Assembly: GCA_020050835.1 (NCBI GenBank)
Contig: JAGVKB010000142.1
Coordinates: 62,001 to 126,000, forward strand
Direction of reading: 5' to 3'
Length of the DNA: 64,000 nt
Source of the DNA: Candidatus Obscuribacterales bacterium
GTDB taxonomy: Bacteria; Cyanobacteriota; Vampirovibrionia; Obscuribacterales; Obscuribacteraceae
The notes under the pieces are model-generated. The model saw nothing but the letters and a program-made list of their open reading frames with translations. It searched no databases and had not been told where the DNA came from. Below are positions 9,512 through 17,428 of the stretch, one piece after another (the stretch's first letter is position 1; every line of letters starts with the position of its first letter). Both the position numbers and the translations under genes were made by a program.

Positions 9512-9541
9512 AAAATCCTTCCCAGCGTACTTGCAACTTTC

Positions 9542-9547
9542 ATTATA
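9542..9547 (-). promoter_or_regulatory. -10 box (TATAAT) for the MlaC-like gene
   Basis: A perfect minus-strand TATAAT lies 31 nt upstream of the start codon at 9511. The nearest TTG-type -35 (TTGAGG, 9569-9574) is 21 nt away, which is too far for a standard promoter. Confidence 0.4.
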
Positions 9548-9726
9548 CGGCTAGCGACCTGTCCCTCGCCTCAACCAGCAATTGCTTGTCCATTCGATGA
9601 TTTCGGCAGGCGCGTCCAAATGAATTTAAGGGGATGCCGAGCATGTCACAAGTGCTTGACATTGGGTATATAACGTAGTGAGCGCGTGAGCAAAACAGCC
9701 GGAAGGTAGCGGGGGCCGACCAGAGA

Positions 9727-11859
9727 ATGAACTTTCGAAGACCGTCGACAGCATTATGCGGCATTCTTTACCTACTCCTGGTCAGTCTCAATATCCCCGC
9801 CAATGCTGACCTTAAGAAGTCCGTGATTAAGATACCAAGCCCGGAAGCTACTGACGTGACCCCTTCCGTTCCCGCAGCGCGAGAAGCAGAGGCCAAACCA
9901 GTCCAGCAGCTGGAGCCGGAGCAGAAGCAGAAGCCCAGCGGCGAGCCAAAATCCAGCTCGCGCAGCAACGCATCCCGCCAAGAGGCAGCTCAGACAACAA
10001 CCTCCTCCAGCAGCTTGGAGAAAGGCCGGCGCAAGCTCAAGCTTCACGTCACCGCTACTCAAGAGCCGACCAATGCAACTTTGATCGAGCAGAATTTGAC
10101 GTCGGCAAACGAGCTCATGAAGCAAGGAAACTATGGAGCAGCAGCCGAAATTTATCATCAAACTTCCAATCTCGACCTCAAGAATGTCGAGGCGATTGTC
10201 GGCTATGGGACTGCGCTGGTCAAGCAAACCAAACTTGGTGGAGCGCTCGACCAATTTGACAAAGCGCTCAAGCTGGATCCGTTGAATGCCCAGGCTCATT
10301 GCGGCAGATCGACCGCTCTTTTGACAAAGGCCAAGTATTCGTCCGCATCAGCTGCTGACATCAAGTTGTCCTTAATTTCCGAAGTGGAGAAGGAGAGCAA
10401 GAAGGCGATTGAATTAGATCCCACCCTCACGCAAGCTCACTTCAATCTGGCAAACGCTTATCGAGAGCAAAGCAAGATCGACGAGGCAGTTTCAGAGCTG
10501 CTGCAAGCGGTGCATCTCGATCCCAAACATGGTGAAGCTTATTGTGAACTGGGCGAGATTGCGCTTTCCCAGAATCACTTAACCGAAGCAGCCGACTATT
10601 ACAAACGAGCGGCGGCAGCCAATTCTAACAATCCGACCCCACATTTCGGATTGGGTCGAACCTACATGAGAGACCGCAAGTTCAGCGCTGCTGCAACTGA
10701 GCTCAAAACAGCGGCTAATCTCTATCCCAACAGTTGGCAGGTCCATCAAGAACTAGCAGAAACCTATGGTGAGCTCGGAGAGTCAGAGCCGATGATCAAA
10801 GAGCTCAAAGACGTAATCCGGATCAAACCTAACTTTGTTCAAGCCTATCTGAGATTAGCCGATGCGCGCGAAGCCACCGGCAACCTAGAGACTGCGATTG
10901 AAGAGCTCAAATCAGCCATTGTAGCCAATCCAGACAGCATGGACCTCAAGCTCGAGTTGGGTTGGCAGACGCTTCGGCTTGGGAAGACCGGGGACGCACT
11001 GAAAGAATACTCAAACCTGCTGGAGCAGTCGCCGGCATCAGTTGATGCCGCGCGCGGTTTGGTGCGCTGCCATCATGTCGGCACGCTGCAGGAGCTAGTT
11101 GGTCAAACATTGCCGGGCAAAGACTTGGCCAAGTCGGATCAGTTGCTGGAAAAGGCGATCGCCAGCTCTCCTGCCAGCCTCGAGCTGCGCTACGCTCGTT
11201 CGGAGCTGAAAGCGCTCTCGGGAAATTCGGTGGATTTAAGCGCGGTCGGCAGTCCCAAGACATCGTCGGAGCGTGAAGCGTATGCCGAAGCGCTGCTTGC
11301 TCAGAACAACTACAAAGGAGCCAACGAACAGTTTCACACTCTCTTAGCCAAGGCCGAAAACGCCCGGCAAGTGTTCAAACTTGCGGACGTAGCCTTGCTG
11401 CTCAAAGATCTCGATGCAGCGGAAGCAGGCTATACGAGAGCCAATAGCATAGCCGGCGGCGCGGAGAGATCTCAGCGCGGACTTGGACTGGTATCAAAGT
11501 CGAGGGAGTCTGCCAAAGAATCTTTGTGCGAAGCGGATAATCTCAATAGAAGGAAAGATTTTGCAAAGGCAATTCCGGGTTACCGGATGGCCATCTACCA
11601 CAACCCGGCTGACGCTGCACCACATATTGCGCTGGCTCGCACACTCGAGAAAGTTCGTCAGCCAAAAGCGTCTACCCTGAAGGAAGCAGCGCTGCAGTAT
11701 AAAGCGTATCTTTCGGCCAGTTCATCGGTACCGGACAAAGAACGTCTCAAGTACATAAAACACATTCAAGAACTCGAATCGAGAGCGCTTAAACTGGAGC
11801 AGCTCGAGAAACAGGCTGACACCCCCCATCGACTCTCGCCGACAGCATATCTTCGTTAG
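9727..11859 (+). CDS. secreted tetratricopeptide repeat protein
   Basis: A 710-residue exported TPR protein of unknown partner. The signal peptide (about residues 1-28, ending PANA) is followed by a low-complexity Pro/Gln/Ser linker (to about residue 115). At least nine TPR units follow, with the usual spacing and endings (EAIVGYGTALVKQTKLGGAL, QAHFNLANAYREQSKIDEA, EAYCELGEIALSQNHLTEA, PHFGLGRTYMRDRKFSAA). A second block (about residues 500-690) ends in ALQYKAYL. TPR arrays bind proteins; no enzymatic domain is visible. The gene ends 7 nt before the convergent ABC permease gene. It resembles the protein at 17429 in plan (signal peptide, Pro-rich linker, TPRs). Confidence 0.85.
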   Translation: MNFRRPSTALCGILYLLLVSLNIPANADLKKSVIKIPSPEATDVTPSVPAAREAEAKPVQQLEPEQKQKPSGEPKSSSRSNASRQEAAQTTTSSSSLEKGRRKLKLHVTATQEPTNATLIEQNLTSANELMKQGNYGAAAEIYHQTSNLDLKNVEAIVGYGTALVKQTKLGGALDQFDKALKLDPLNAQAHCGRSTALLTKAKYSSASAADIKLSLISEVEKESKKAIELDPTLTQAHFNLANAYREQSKIDEAVSELLQAVHLDPKHGEAYCELGEIALSQNHLTEAADYYKRAAAANSNNPTPHFGLGRTYMRDRKFSAAATELKTAANLYPNSWQVHQELAETYGELGESEPMIKELKDVIRIKPNFVQAYLRLADAREATGNLETAIEELKSAIVANPDSMDLKLELGWQTLRLGKTGDALKEYSNLLEQSPASVDAARGLVRCHHVGTLQELVGQTLPGKDLAKSDQLLEKAIASSPASLELRYARSELKALSGNSVDLSAVGSPKTSSEREAYAEALLAQNNYKGANEQFHTLLAKAENARQVFKLADVALLLKDLDAAEAGYTRANSIAGGAERSQRGLGLVSKSRESAKESLCEADNLNRRKDFAKAIPGYRMAIYHNPADAAPHIALARTLEKVRQPKASTLKEAALQYKAYLSASSSVPDKERLKYIKHIQELESRALKLEQLEKQADTPHRLSPTAYLR

Positions 11860-11866
11860 GTTACGG

Positions 11867-12910
11867 TTACAGAATCGCTCGTCGCTTCGAAAGCAAAACG
11901 GCTGCTACGGTCATACCGATTACTCCCCAGACCAGCAGGACTGCTACATCACGGGTAAGGTCGGCGGGAGTCCCCAGCATCACTCCTTTGAACGCATCGG
12001 CGGAATAAAACATCGGCATCAACCTCGCACCCACTTGCTCCCAATGCGGCATCGCTTCAACCGGAATTACGATGCCGCTCATAAACATCAGCGCCACTCC
12101 CAGGATTGAGACTGTCATAGTGTAGATGCGAATCGTTTTGAGCACGCAGGCAAAACCGAGACCGATAGAGGTGAAACAGAACATCGATACGAGCGTTACT
12201 CCAACCAGACCGGCAAAGTTGTTGCCCACGGTAAAGCCAACGGTTGGACTGGTCAAGCAAAGTGCGAGCCACAAGATCACCGATGCCTCGATAGTCACCA
12301 TCAGTGTTTTTGCAATGATCGCCGCTCTCAAGCCATGCGGCGCCAGAATAATCTGCCGGTAGGTCTTTTCCATCCATTCATAAATCCAAGAAAAGCCGAG
12401 ATTCATCGAGGCAAGAACATAGCACAGATATGCACACAAGCCAGGCGTCACGAAATCACGCAGTCCGAACGTCACCGGAAAGAGCGTAGCCGACCGGAGC
12501 GGGAGGCTCAACTCTTTGGCCTTGTGAGTGAGCACCGACAAGATGCCCATCGAAATTTGCTGATCGATTAAGAGGTCGTGCCCTTCTGTCAAGATCTGAA
12601 CTCTGTCCTCCAGCGGATCTTGCGCAACGTTTGCCAGCGCGGCGATCTTACCGGAAGCCAAATCCTTCTTCGCCTGATCGAGATCGTCATACTTCAGCAC
12701 TCGAAATCTCTTTGATTCAGTCAAGTGCCTGGAAAGTTCGCTGATACCGGCTGGATCGAAAAGACCAAACGGAATATCGACAGCTCCGGCCAGCGTGTTG
12801 CCTACCGCCCAGATAATCAAAATAGCCAGCATGGTCGACGAAATGAAATAGAGCGGCCGCCTCGTCCACTGAAGAATATCCTTGTTTATGATCGCCAGTA
12901 TCTGATTCAT
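11867..12910 (-). CDS. ABC-2 type transporter permease
   Basis: A 347-residue integral membrane half of an ABC-2 exporter. A first helix (about residues 18-40) is followed by a large extracytoplasmic domain (to about residue 165) and a block of five further helices, which is the YhhJ/YbhR plan used for drug, lipid or polysaccharide export. Motifs typical of the family include RQIILAPHGLRAAIIAKTL after the second helix and FMSGIVIPVEAMP near the end. The start codon is 15 nt downstream of the ATPase gene stop, so the two are co-transcribed and form one transporter. Substrate is unknown. Confidence 0.88.
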   Translation of the reverse strand: MNQILAIINKDILQWTRRPLYFISSTMLAILIIWAVGNTLAGAVDIPFGLFDPAGISELSRHLTESKRFRVLKYDDLDQAKKDLASGKIAALANVAQDPLEDRVQILTEGHDLLIDQQISMGILSVLTHKAKELSLPLRSATLFPVTFGLRDFVTPGLCAYLCYVLASMNLGFSWIYEWMEKTYRQIILAPHGLRAAIIAKTLMVTIEASVILWLALCLTSPTVGFTVGNNFAGLVGVTLVSMFCFTSIGLGFACVLKTIRIYTMTVSILGVALMFMSGIVIPVEAMPHWEQVGARLMPMFYSADAFKGVMLGTPADLTRDVAVLLVWGVIGMTVAAVLLSKRRAIL

Positions 12911-12925
12911 TCTCTGCTGGCACCC

Positions 12926-13978
12926 TTACTCAGCTTGACCATTGAGATCATCCACGTCCAACTCGATCTCGGCATTTCCGGAGGTAACTTCGAGAAATAC
13001 TTCTTCTAAGTTGGGCTCGCTCGTCACGAATTTCGAGAACTCAATTTTCTGTGATTCAAACCACCTAACAACCAGCGCTGCGAATTGCCCGAGTGAAAGA
13101 TGCTTGGGCTGAGCCAGAGAAACAGTATTGCGCAATTGATCGTACTTCACCCGTGTATTTTGCTCTGCCGCCAGAACTTCGAATTTTTCTTTCAGTCCGT
13201 CAATACTCACCCCTTTGGCGATGCGCACAGAGATACTACGAATACTCTGTATCTTGTCTCGCAACTCATCTATCGTTCCCTCGAGCACGAGCCGCCCCTT
13301 GCGAATGATACCGATTCTGTCTGCAAGCAACTCCGCTTCTTCGAGATAATGAGTAGTCAACAAAACCGTAACTCCGTTTGCTCGCAATTCTCGAAGGCTC
13401 GTCCAGATCTGCCGTCGGGAGGCCGGATCGAGCCCAACTGTCGGTTCATCCATAAAGAGCACTTGCGGCTCAGGCAAAATCGCACAGGCGATCGAAAGTT
13501 TTCTCTGCATGCCGGTTGAGTATTCACCGGCTTGATCGTTGGCTCGCTCAGACAGACCAGCTTCGTCCAGCAGCTCCTTGATGCGCGCAGTGGCCTTTTG
13601 CTTGGACATTCCGTACAGTTCGGCAATAAACGCAAGATTCTCCCAAGCAGTTAGCTCTTGATAGATCGAGACGTCCTGCGACACCACTCCAAAGGCGCTC
13701 TTGGCCAATTCTTGCTGATTCCACCCGTGGTGACCACAGATGAAGAATTCTCCTTCGGTCGGAGCAAGCAGCGTAGTGAGCATATTGAGCGTGGTGGTCT
13801 TGCCGGCACCGTTGTCACCGAGCAGCGCGTACAACTCACCGGCATGAACCTTGAAATTTAGATGATCAACGCAGACCCGCTTACCAAAAACCTTCGTTAG
13901 ATTGACAGCCTCAATAGTTGGCGACAAAGGCTGCCTGGAATTTGCTGTGACTTCCGATTGACTCGATTCGATCTGCAT
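12926..13978 (-). CDS. ABC transporter ATP-binding protein
   Basis: A 350-residue cytoplasmic ATPase that drives the permease encoded just downstream. Walker A GDNGAGKTT (about residues 54-62), a Q-loop near FGVVSQDVS, signature YSTGMQRKL, Walker B VLFMDEPTVGLD and switch His in LLTTHYLEEAE are all present. The C-terminal 100 residues match the DrrA/CcmA-like exporter group, with an acidic tail. Residues 1-22 precede the first beta strand and are polar. The ribosome-binding site is weak (GCGAGAA). The family points to export. Confidence 0.92.
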   Translation of the reverse strand: MQIESSQSEVTANSRQPLSPTIEAVNLTKVFGKRVCVDHLNFKVHAGELYALLGDNGAGKTTTLNMLTTLLAPTEGEFFICGHHGWNQQELAKSAFGVVSQDVSIYQELTAWENLAFIAELYGMSKQKATARIKELLDEAGLSERANDQAGEYSTGMQRKLSIACAILPEPQVLFMDEPTVGLDPASRRQIWTSLRELRANGVTVLLTTHYLEEAELLADRIGIIRKGRLVLEGTIDELRDKIQSIRSISVRIAKGVSIDGLKEKFEVLAAEQNTRVKYDQLRNTVSLAQPKHLSLGQFAALVVRWFESQKIEFSKFVTSEPNLEEVFLEVTSGNAEIELDVDDLNGQAE

Positions 13979-14003
13979 ATTCTCGCTATTAGAGTCACAT
14001 ATG

Positions 14004-14009
14004 ATTGTA
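14004..14009 (-). promoter_or_regulatory. possible -10 box (TACAAT) for the ABC operon
   Basis: Minus-strand TACAAT lies 25 nt upstream of the ATPase start codon. No good -35 hexamer sits at 16-18 nt. This is offered only as the best candidate in the gap. Confidence 0.25.
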
Positions 14010-14150
14010 ACCGAATCTCATAGCAAGAATCCAAGTAAGCTGCCAGCCAGGTACAGAGCCTGCCTGGCCGAGATAGTCCGCAGGAAGGCGCGGTTAGTTC
14101 GTCCCGTATCGACGACAGCATTCCCTATGCAAGCAACGCTTATCGCTTTT

Positions 14151-14447
14151 CTAGCAGGCCGGTCCGGAACGTCCGAGCGCGCCACAAGCCTCCAGCAGGC
14201 TGTCGATGTGGGCTACTTTGAAGACCTTGTACTGCTCCGGACGAACGTTGCTGAAACTGACAGTCGTACCATGCGACTTCGCTCTCAGCAAAAGCTCCTC
14301 CAGCCATTCCAGCCCTTCGACCGAGATCATCATGACTTGCTCGAAGTCCAGATTTAGATCGACATTACCGGATGCCAATATGAGATCCACCTGATCGATT
14401 CGGCGCTCCAACGTTCCCTCTATCTTATATGTTTCTTGATTCTTCAT
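14151..14447 (-). CDS. STAS-domain protein (anti-anti-sigma-like)
   Basis: A 98-residue single STAS domain of the SpoIIAA/RsbV fold. In that family a Ser/Thr on helix 1 is phosphorylated by a partner kinase to switch partner binding. The strand-helix pattern is clear: EGTLERRIDQVDLILASG, then VMMISVEGLEWLEELLLRAK, then TTVSFSNV. In the usual DSSGL motif this protein has SVEGL, so the conserved Asp and the phosphorylatable Ser are replaced (Val at the phospho position, Glu after it). It may act without phosphorylation control. No anti-sigma kinase or phosphatase gene is adjacent. Start: AGAGCAGGCAG precedes the ATG. Confidence 0.75.
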   Translation of the reverse strand: MKNQETYKIEGTLERRIDQVDLILASGNVDLNLDFEQVMMISVEGLEWLEELLLRAKSHGTTVSFSNVRPEQYKVFKVAHIDSLLEACGALGRSGPAC

Positions 14448-14516
14448 CTGCCTGCTCTACCTGACTTACTATCACTATCTAGCCGACCAGCATTCTTACG
14501 AACCGGTTCACTTAGC

Positions 14517-17138
14517 CTATGGCCGCTGGCGACGCGAATACGCTCCAGTAAACAGCTCCACTACCTCTGAGAGCATCGGCAGGCGCGGATTTGTCCGCAT
14601 GCTCATATCATTAAAGGCGCTTTGTACCAGAAACGGAAGCTCCGCTTGATAAGCCTCCAGTGAAATTCCAAGTTCTTCCACCGACATCGGTTGCCCGACC
14701 GAGCTCAAGAGATCGTAGACGGCACGCTGCAGAGCCAAAATCAATCCGGGAAGAGCCTTTTGTCCGGAGCCTGTCGCTCCGTCGACATTCAAGTCCAGAA
14801 ACTGCGCGGCGCGCGCGTACTTCCGATCAGCAACGAAGAGCGGATAAGTCGAATGCGGAAGGAATTTCGTCGGAATGGACGAGTTGTAAACGATTGTCGA
14901 AAGCAAGAAGACGCCGTTGGCTCTTCCGTGCGGCACATCAAATGCCGCTCCGAGACTGTGCGCAAGGGCATGGTTGATACCGACAGAAGCGTTGCCGATA
15001 GCCATTCCGGCGAGGCAAGATGCATTATGCAACTTGTGCCTCCAGAGTACATTACCGGTATCTTTCATGGCGCTGGGCAGAGCCTCGAAGATCAACCTCA
15101 TCGCTTCGAGCGCCAGTCCATCCGTATAGTCGGTGGCCATAATGGACACAAGCGATTCCAGGGCATGCGTCAAGGCATCAATGGCGGTATCACCGGTAAT
15201 AGCCGGCGGCAGGCTTCTGGTCAGATTTGCATCCAAGATTGCCACAGCCGGCAGCAATGACTCGTCGACCAATGACACTTTCGATTTGGTGGCACTGTCT
15301 TTGAACACCGCAAATGGTGTCACTTCCGAACCGGTACCGGAAGTAGTGGGTATCGCCACCATCTGAGTCTTCACTTCCTTCGGAAACTCGTGTAGCCGAT
15401 GCCGGAAATCAAGGAAGTTGGCTGATAGCTCTTTAATATTCACTTCAGGCCAGTCGTAGCAGAGGCGCATAATCTTAGCCGCATCCAGTACCGAGCCACC
15501 ACCAAGCGCGATTACCGTATCAGGCTTGCTCTGGTTCATCGACGCGATCCCTTTTTGAATCGTCGCCCAATCGGGCTCTACGTCGATCTGGCTGAATACA
15601 TCCACTCGACAGTCTGCTGGAAGACGTTCCAGCACGATTGACAGATGACCGCGTCCTGCCGCGGAGCGAGACGTCACTACAAAAGCCGATTTGGTCTTCA
15701 CACTACGCAAATGCTCGATGCTGCCCGGATTGATATAAATGTTCTTGGTAGTCTGAAAAGTGAGCGTGAAGTTGCGTCTCTTCGGTACACGCTTGTAATT
15801 GATCAGATTTTGAATTCCGACATTGTCGGTCGTGATGTTGCCGCCACCGGTACCGCAACCGAAACTGAGCGTCGTATTGAGATTGTTGTATACCCCACCG
15901 AGCCCGCCAATCGAAGTGGGGGAGTTGACGATAATTCGTCCGGCGTTAATCGCCGTGGCATACCGCTCGATCACTCGATCATCATTGGCGAAGATACCTG
16001 ACGTATGCCCGGTCCCACCAGCATAGTTGACATCGAGAGCGCGGTTGATACCATCCTCGATACTATCCACCTTAACCACGCCCAACACAGGCATGAGCTT
16101 CTCTTTTGCCAGTTTGTGATAACGAAGGTCACCTTCCATCGGGCAAAGCAATATTTTGCAGTCACGCGAGACAGTCAAGCCAGCCTGCTCGGCGATGGTC
16201 GACGCGGTTTGCCCGACTAGCTTATAGTTCATGCCGCCGGTTTTCGGATCGAATGCGACGTCGGCAACCTTATGCACCTCTTCCGGGCTGCAGATGTAGC
16301 AGCCAAGGCGTTGAAACTCGGCCATCGCCTCATCATAAACTTCTCGATCGACAATCAGTGTCTGTTCGGACGGGCATTCTGTCCCATTATCGAAAGTCTT
16401 GGAGATGATGATATCCATGACGGCGGAAGGAACAATTGCTGTCTTGTGGATATAGACCGGCGTGTTTCCAGCCCCGACGCCGATCGCCGGCTTGCCTGAG
16501 CTGTACGCAGCCTTGACCATCTGAGTGCCGCCGGTCGCAAAAATCAAATCGACTTCTGGGTGCACCATCATCAGCTCAGTTTCTCTTCTCAGGCGCGATG
16601 ATTTTTCCACCCAGGTAATGAAGCCTCGCGGTGCTCCTGCTTCGAGGGCCGCCTCATAGAGAATCCGCGCGGTCATATTACTGCTGTCGGCAGCCATCAA
16701 GTGCGGGCTGAAGATGATGCTGTTGCGAGTTTTGGCCGCACACAAACTTTTAAAAATTACAGTGGACGTAGGATTAGTGACCGGCGCAAGTGCCAGAATA
16801 ACGCCGATCGGCTCGGCAATTTCCACCATGTTGTCTTCAGGAAACTCTTTGATTATTCCGACCGTTTTCTTGTTGCGAATCTGACTGTAGAGGTACTCCG
16901 ACGCGACGAGATTCTTCAGCACTTTGTCTTCGAGCAATCCCATCCGGGTTTCTTCGCGAGCAGACATCGCCATCTTTGTCGCATTGTCGATCGCCGCCAG
17001 CGCCATCGCCTTAACGATTTTGTCCACTTGCTCCTGGCTGTATTGAGAAAAAACCGCCGCAGAAAGCCGCGCTTGTCGCACGAGATGCTCTACTCGCTCA
17101 TTCAAACTTTGATCTTTCTCTCGCGTAGAACTCGTCAT
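14517..17138 (-). CDS. adhE: bifunctional acetaldehyde-CoA/alcohol dehydrogenase
   Basis: AdhE reduces acetyl-CoA to acetaldehyde and then ethanol, regenerating NAD+ in fermentation; it forms cytoplasmic spirosome filaments in other bacteria. The N-terminal aldehyde dehydrogenase half (about residues 1-440) has the catalytic Cys in NGTECPSEQ (about residue 255). The C-terminal iron-dependent alcohol dehydrogenase half (about residues 455-870) has IALGGGSVLDAAK, GTGSEVTPFAVF, DALTHALES and HALAHSLGAAFDVPHG, which supply the nucleotide site and the Asp/His iron ligands. Length is 873 residues from the chosen start, close to the 891 of E. coli. The start at 17138 (MTSSTREKDQ) has AGAGG about 12 nt upstream; a frame open to 17189 would add 17 residues. 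Monocistronic. Confidence 0.96.
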   Translation of the reverse strand: MTSSTREKDQSLNERVEHLVRQARLSAAVFSQYSQEQVDKIVKAMALAAIDNATKMAMSAREETRMGLLEDKVLKNLVASEYLYSQIRNKKTVGIIKEFPEDNMVEIAEPIGVILALAPVTNPTSTVIFKSLCAAKTRNSIIFSPHLMAADSSNMTARILYEAALEAGAPRGFITWVEKSSRLRRETELMMVHPEVDLIFATGGTQMVKAAYSSGKPAIGVGAGNTPVYIHKTAIVPSAVMDIIISKTFDNGTECPSEQTLIVDREVYDEAMAEFQRLGCYICSPEEVHKVADVAFDPKTGGMNYKLVGQTASTIAEQAGLTVSRDCKILLCPMEGDLRYHKLAKEKLMPVLGVVKVDSIEDGINRALDVNYAGGTGHTSGIFANDDRVIERYATAINAGRIIVNSPTSIGGLGGVYNNLNTTLSFGCGTGGGNITTDNVGIQNLINYKRVPKRRNFTLTFQTTKNIYINPGSIEHLRSVKTKSAFVVTSRSAAGRGHLSIVLERLPADCRVDVFSQIDVEPDWATIQKGIASMNQSKPDTVIALGGGSVLDAAKIMRLCYDWPEVNIKELSANFLDFRHRLHEFPKEVKTQMVAIPTTSGTGSEVTPFAVFKDSATKSKVSLVDESLLPAVAILDANLTRSLPPAITGDTAIDALTHALESLVSIMATDYTDGLALEAMRLIFEALPSAMKDTGNVLWRHKLHNASCLAGMAIGNASVGINHALAHSLGAAFDVPHGRANGVFLLSTIVYNSSIPTKFLPHSTYPLFVADRKYARAAQFLDLNVDGATGSGQKALPGLILALQRAVYDLLSSVGQPMSVEELGISLEAYQAELPFLVQSAFNDMSMRTNPRLPMLSEVVELFTGAYSRRQRP

Positions 17139-17294
17139 TGTGCCGTCTAACCTCTGCCAAACTGAAAGGAAGAAAAGTCGCTTTCCCAAAATCGGAACGG
17201 AATTGATAGCTCAAGTCGACCAAAGCCGGAGCCTGTCGTTTCCAAGTGTAAGCCAGAAGCCGCCGCCACGCACGGATTTTAAGCATCTCTTGAG

Positions 17295-17312
17295 GAAAGT
17301 TAATTTACTTTC
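17295..17312. promoter_or_regulatory. 6-6-6 inverted repeat between adhE and a divergent gene
   Basis: GAAAGT-taattt-ACTTTC is a perfect inverted repeat in the shared promoter region of adhE and the TPR gene at 17429. It does not match the Rex site (TTGTGA-N6-TCACAA), so the regulator is unknown. Confidence 0.4.
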
Positions 17313-17347
17313 GGCGATATTAACGGGGCAATTACGAAGGCACCCTC

Positions 17348-17376
17348 TTGGAATGCGTCAGTAAGATCGTTACAAT
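17348..17376 (+). promoter_or_regulatory. sigma70-type promoter for the TPR gene at 17429
   Basis: -35 TTGGAA (17348-17353), a 17-nt spacer and -10 TACAAT (17371-17376). The predicted transcription start is near 17383, giving a leader of about 45 nt. Confidence 0.5.
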
Positions 17377-17428
17377 CTCCTGTAGACTGGCTATCCTTCC
17401 ATCATAAAGATCGGGGCAACGATTCAAA

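Noticed and set aside
9656-9674. TTGACA next to TATAAC before the TPR gene at 9727
   Set aside because: The spacing between the hexamers is only 7 nt, and no -10 lies 16-18 nt after TTGACA.
17295-17312. Rex (NADH sensor) site for adhE
   Set aside because: The repeat GAAAGT-N6-ACTTTC does not match the TTGTGA-N6-TCACAA consensus.
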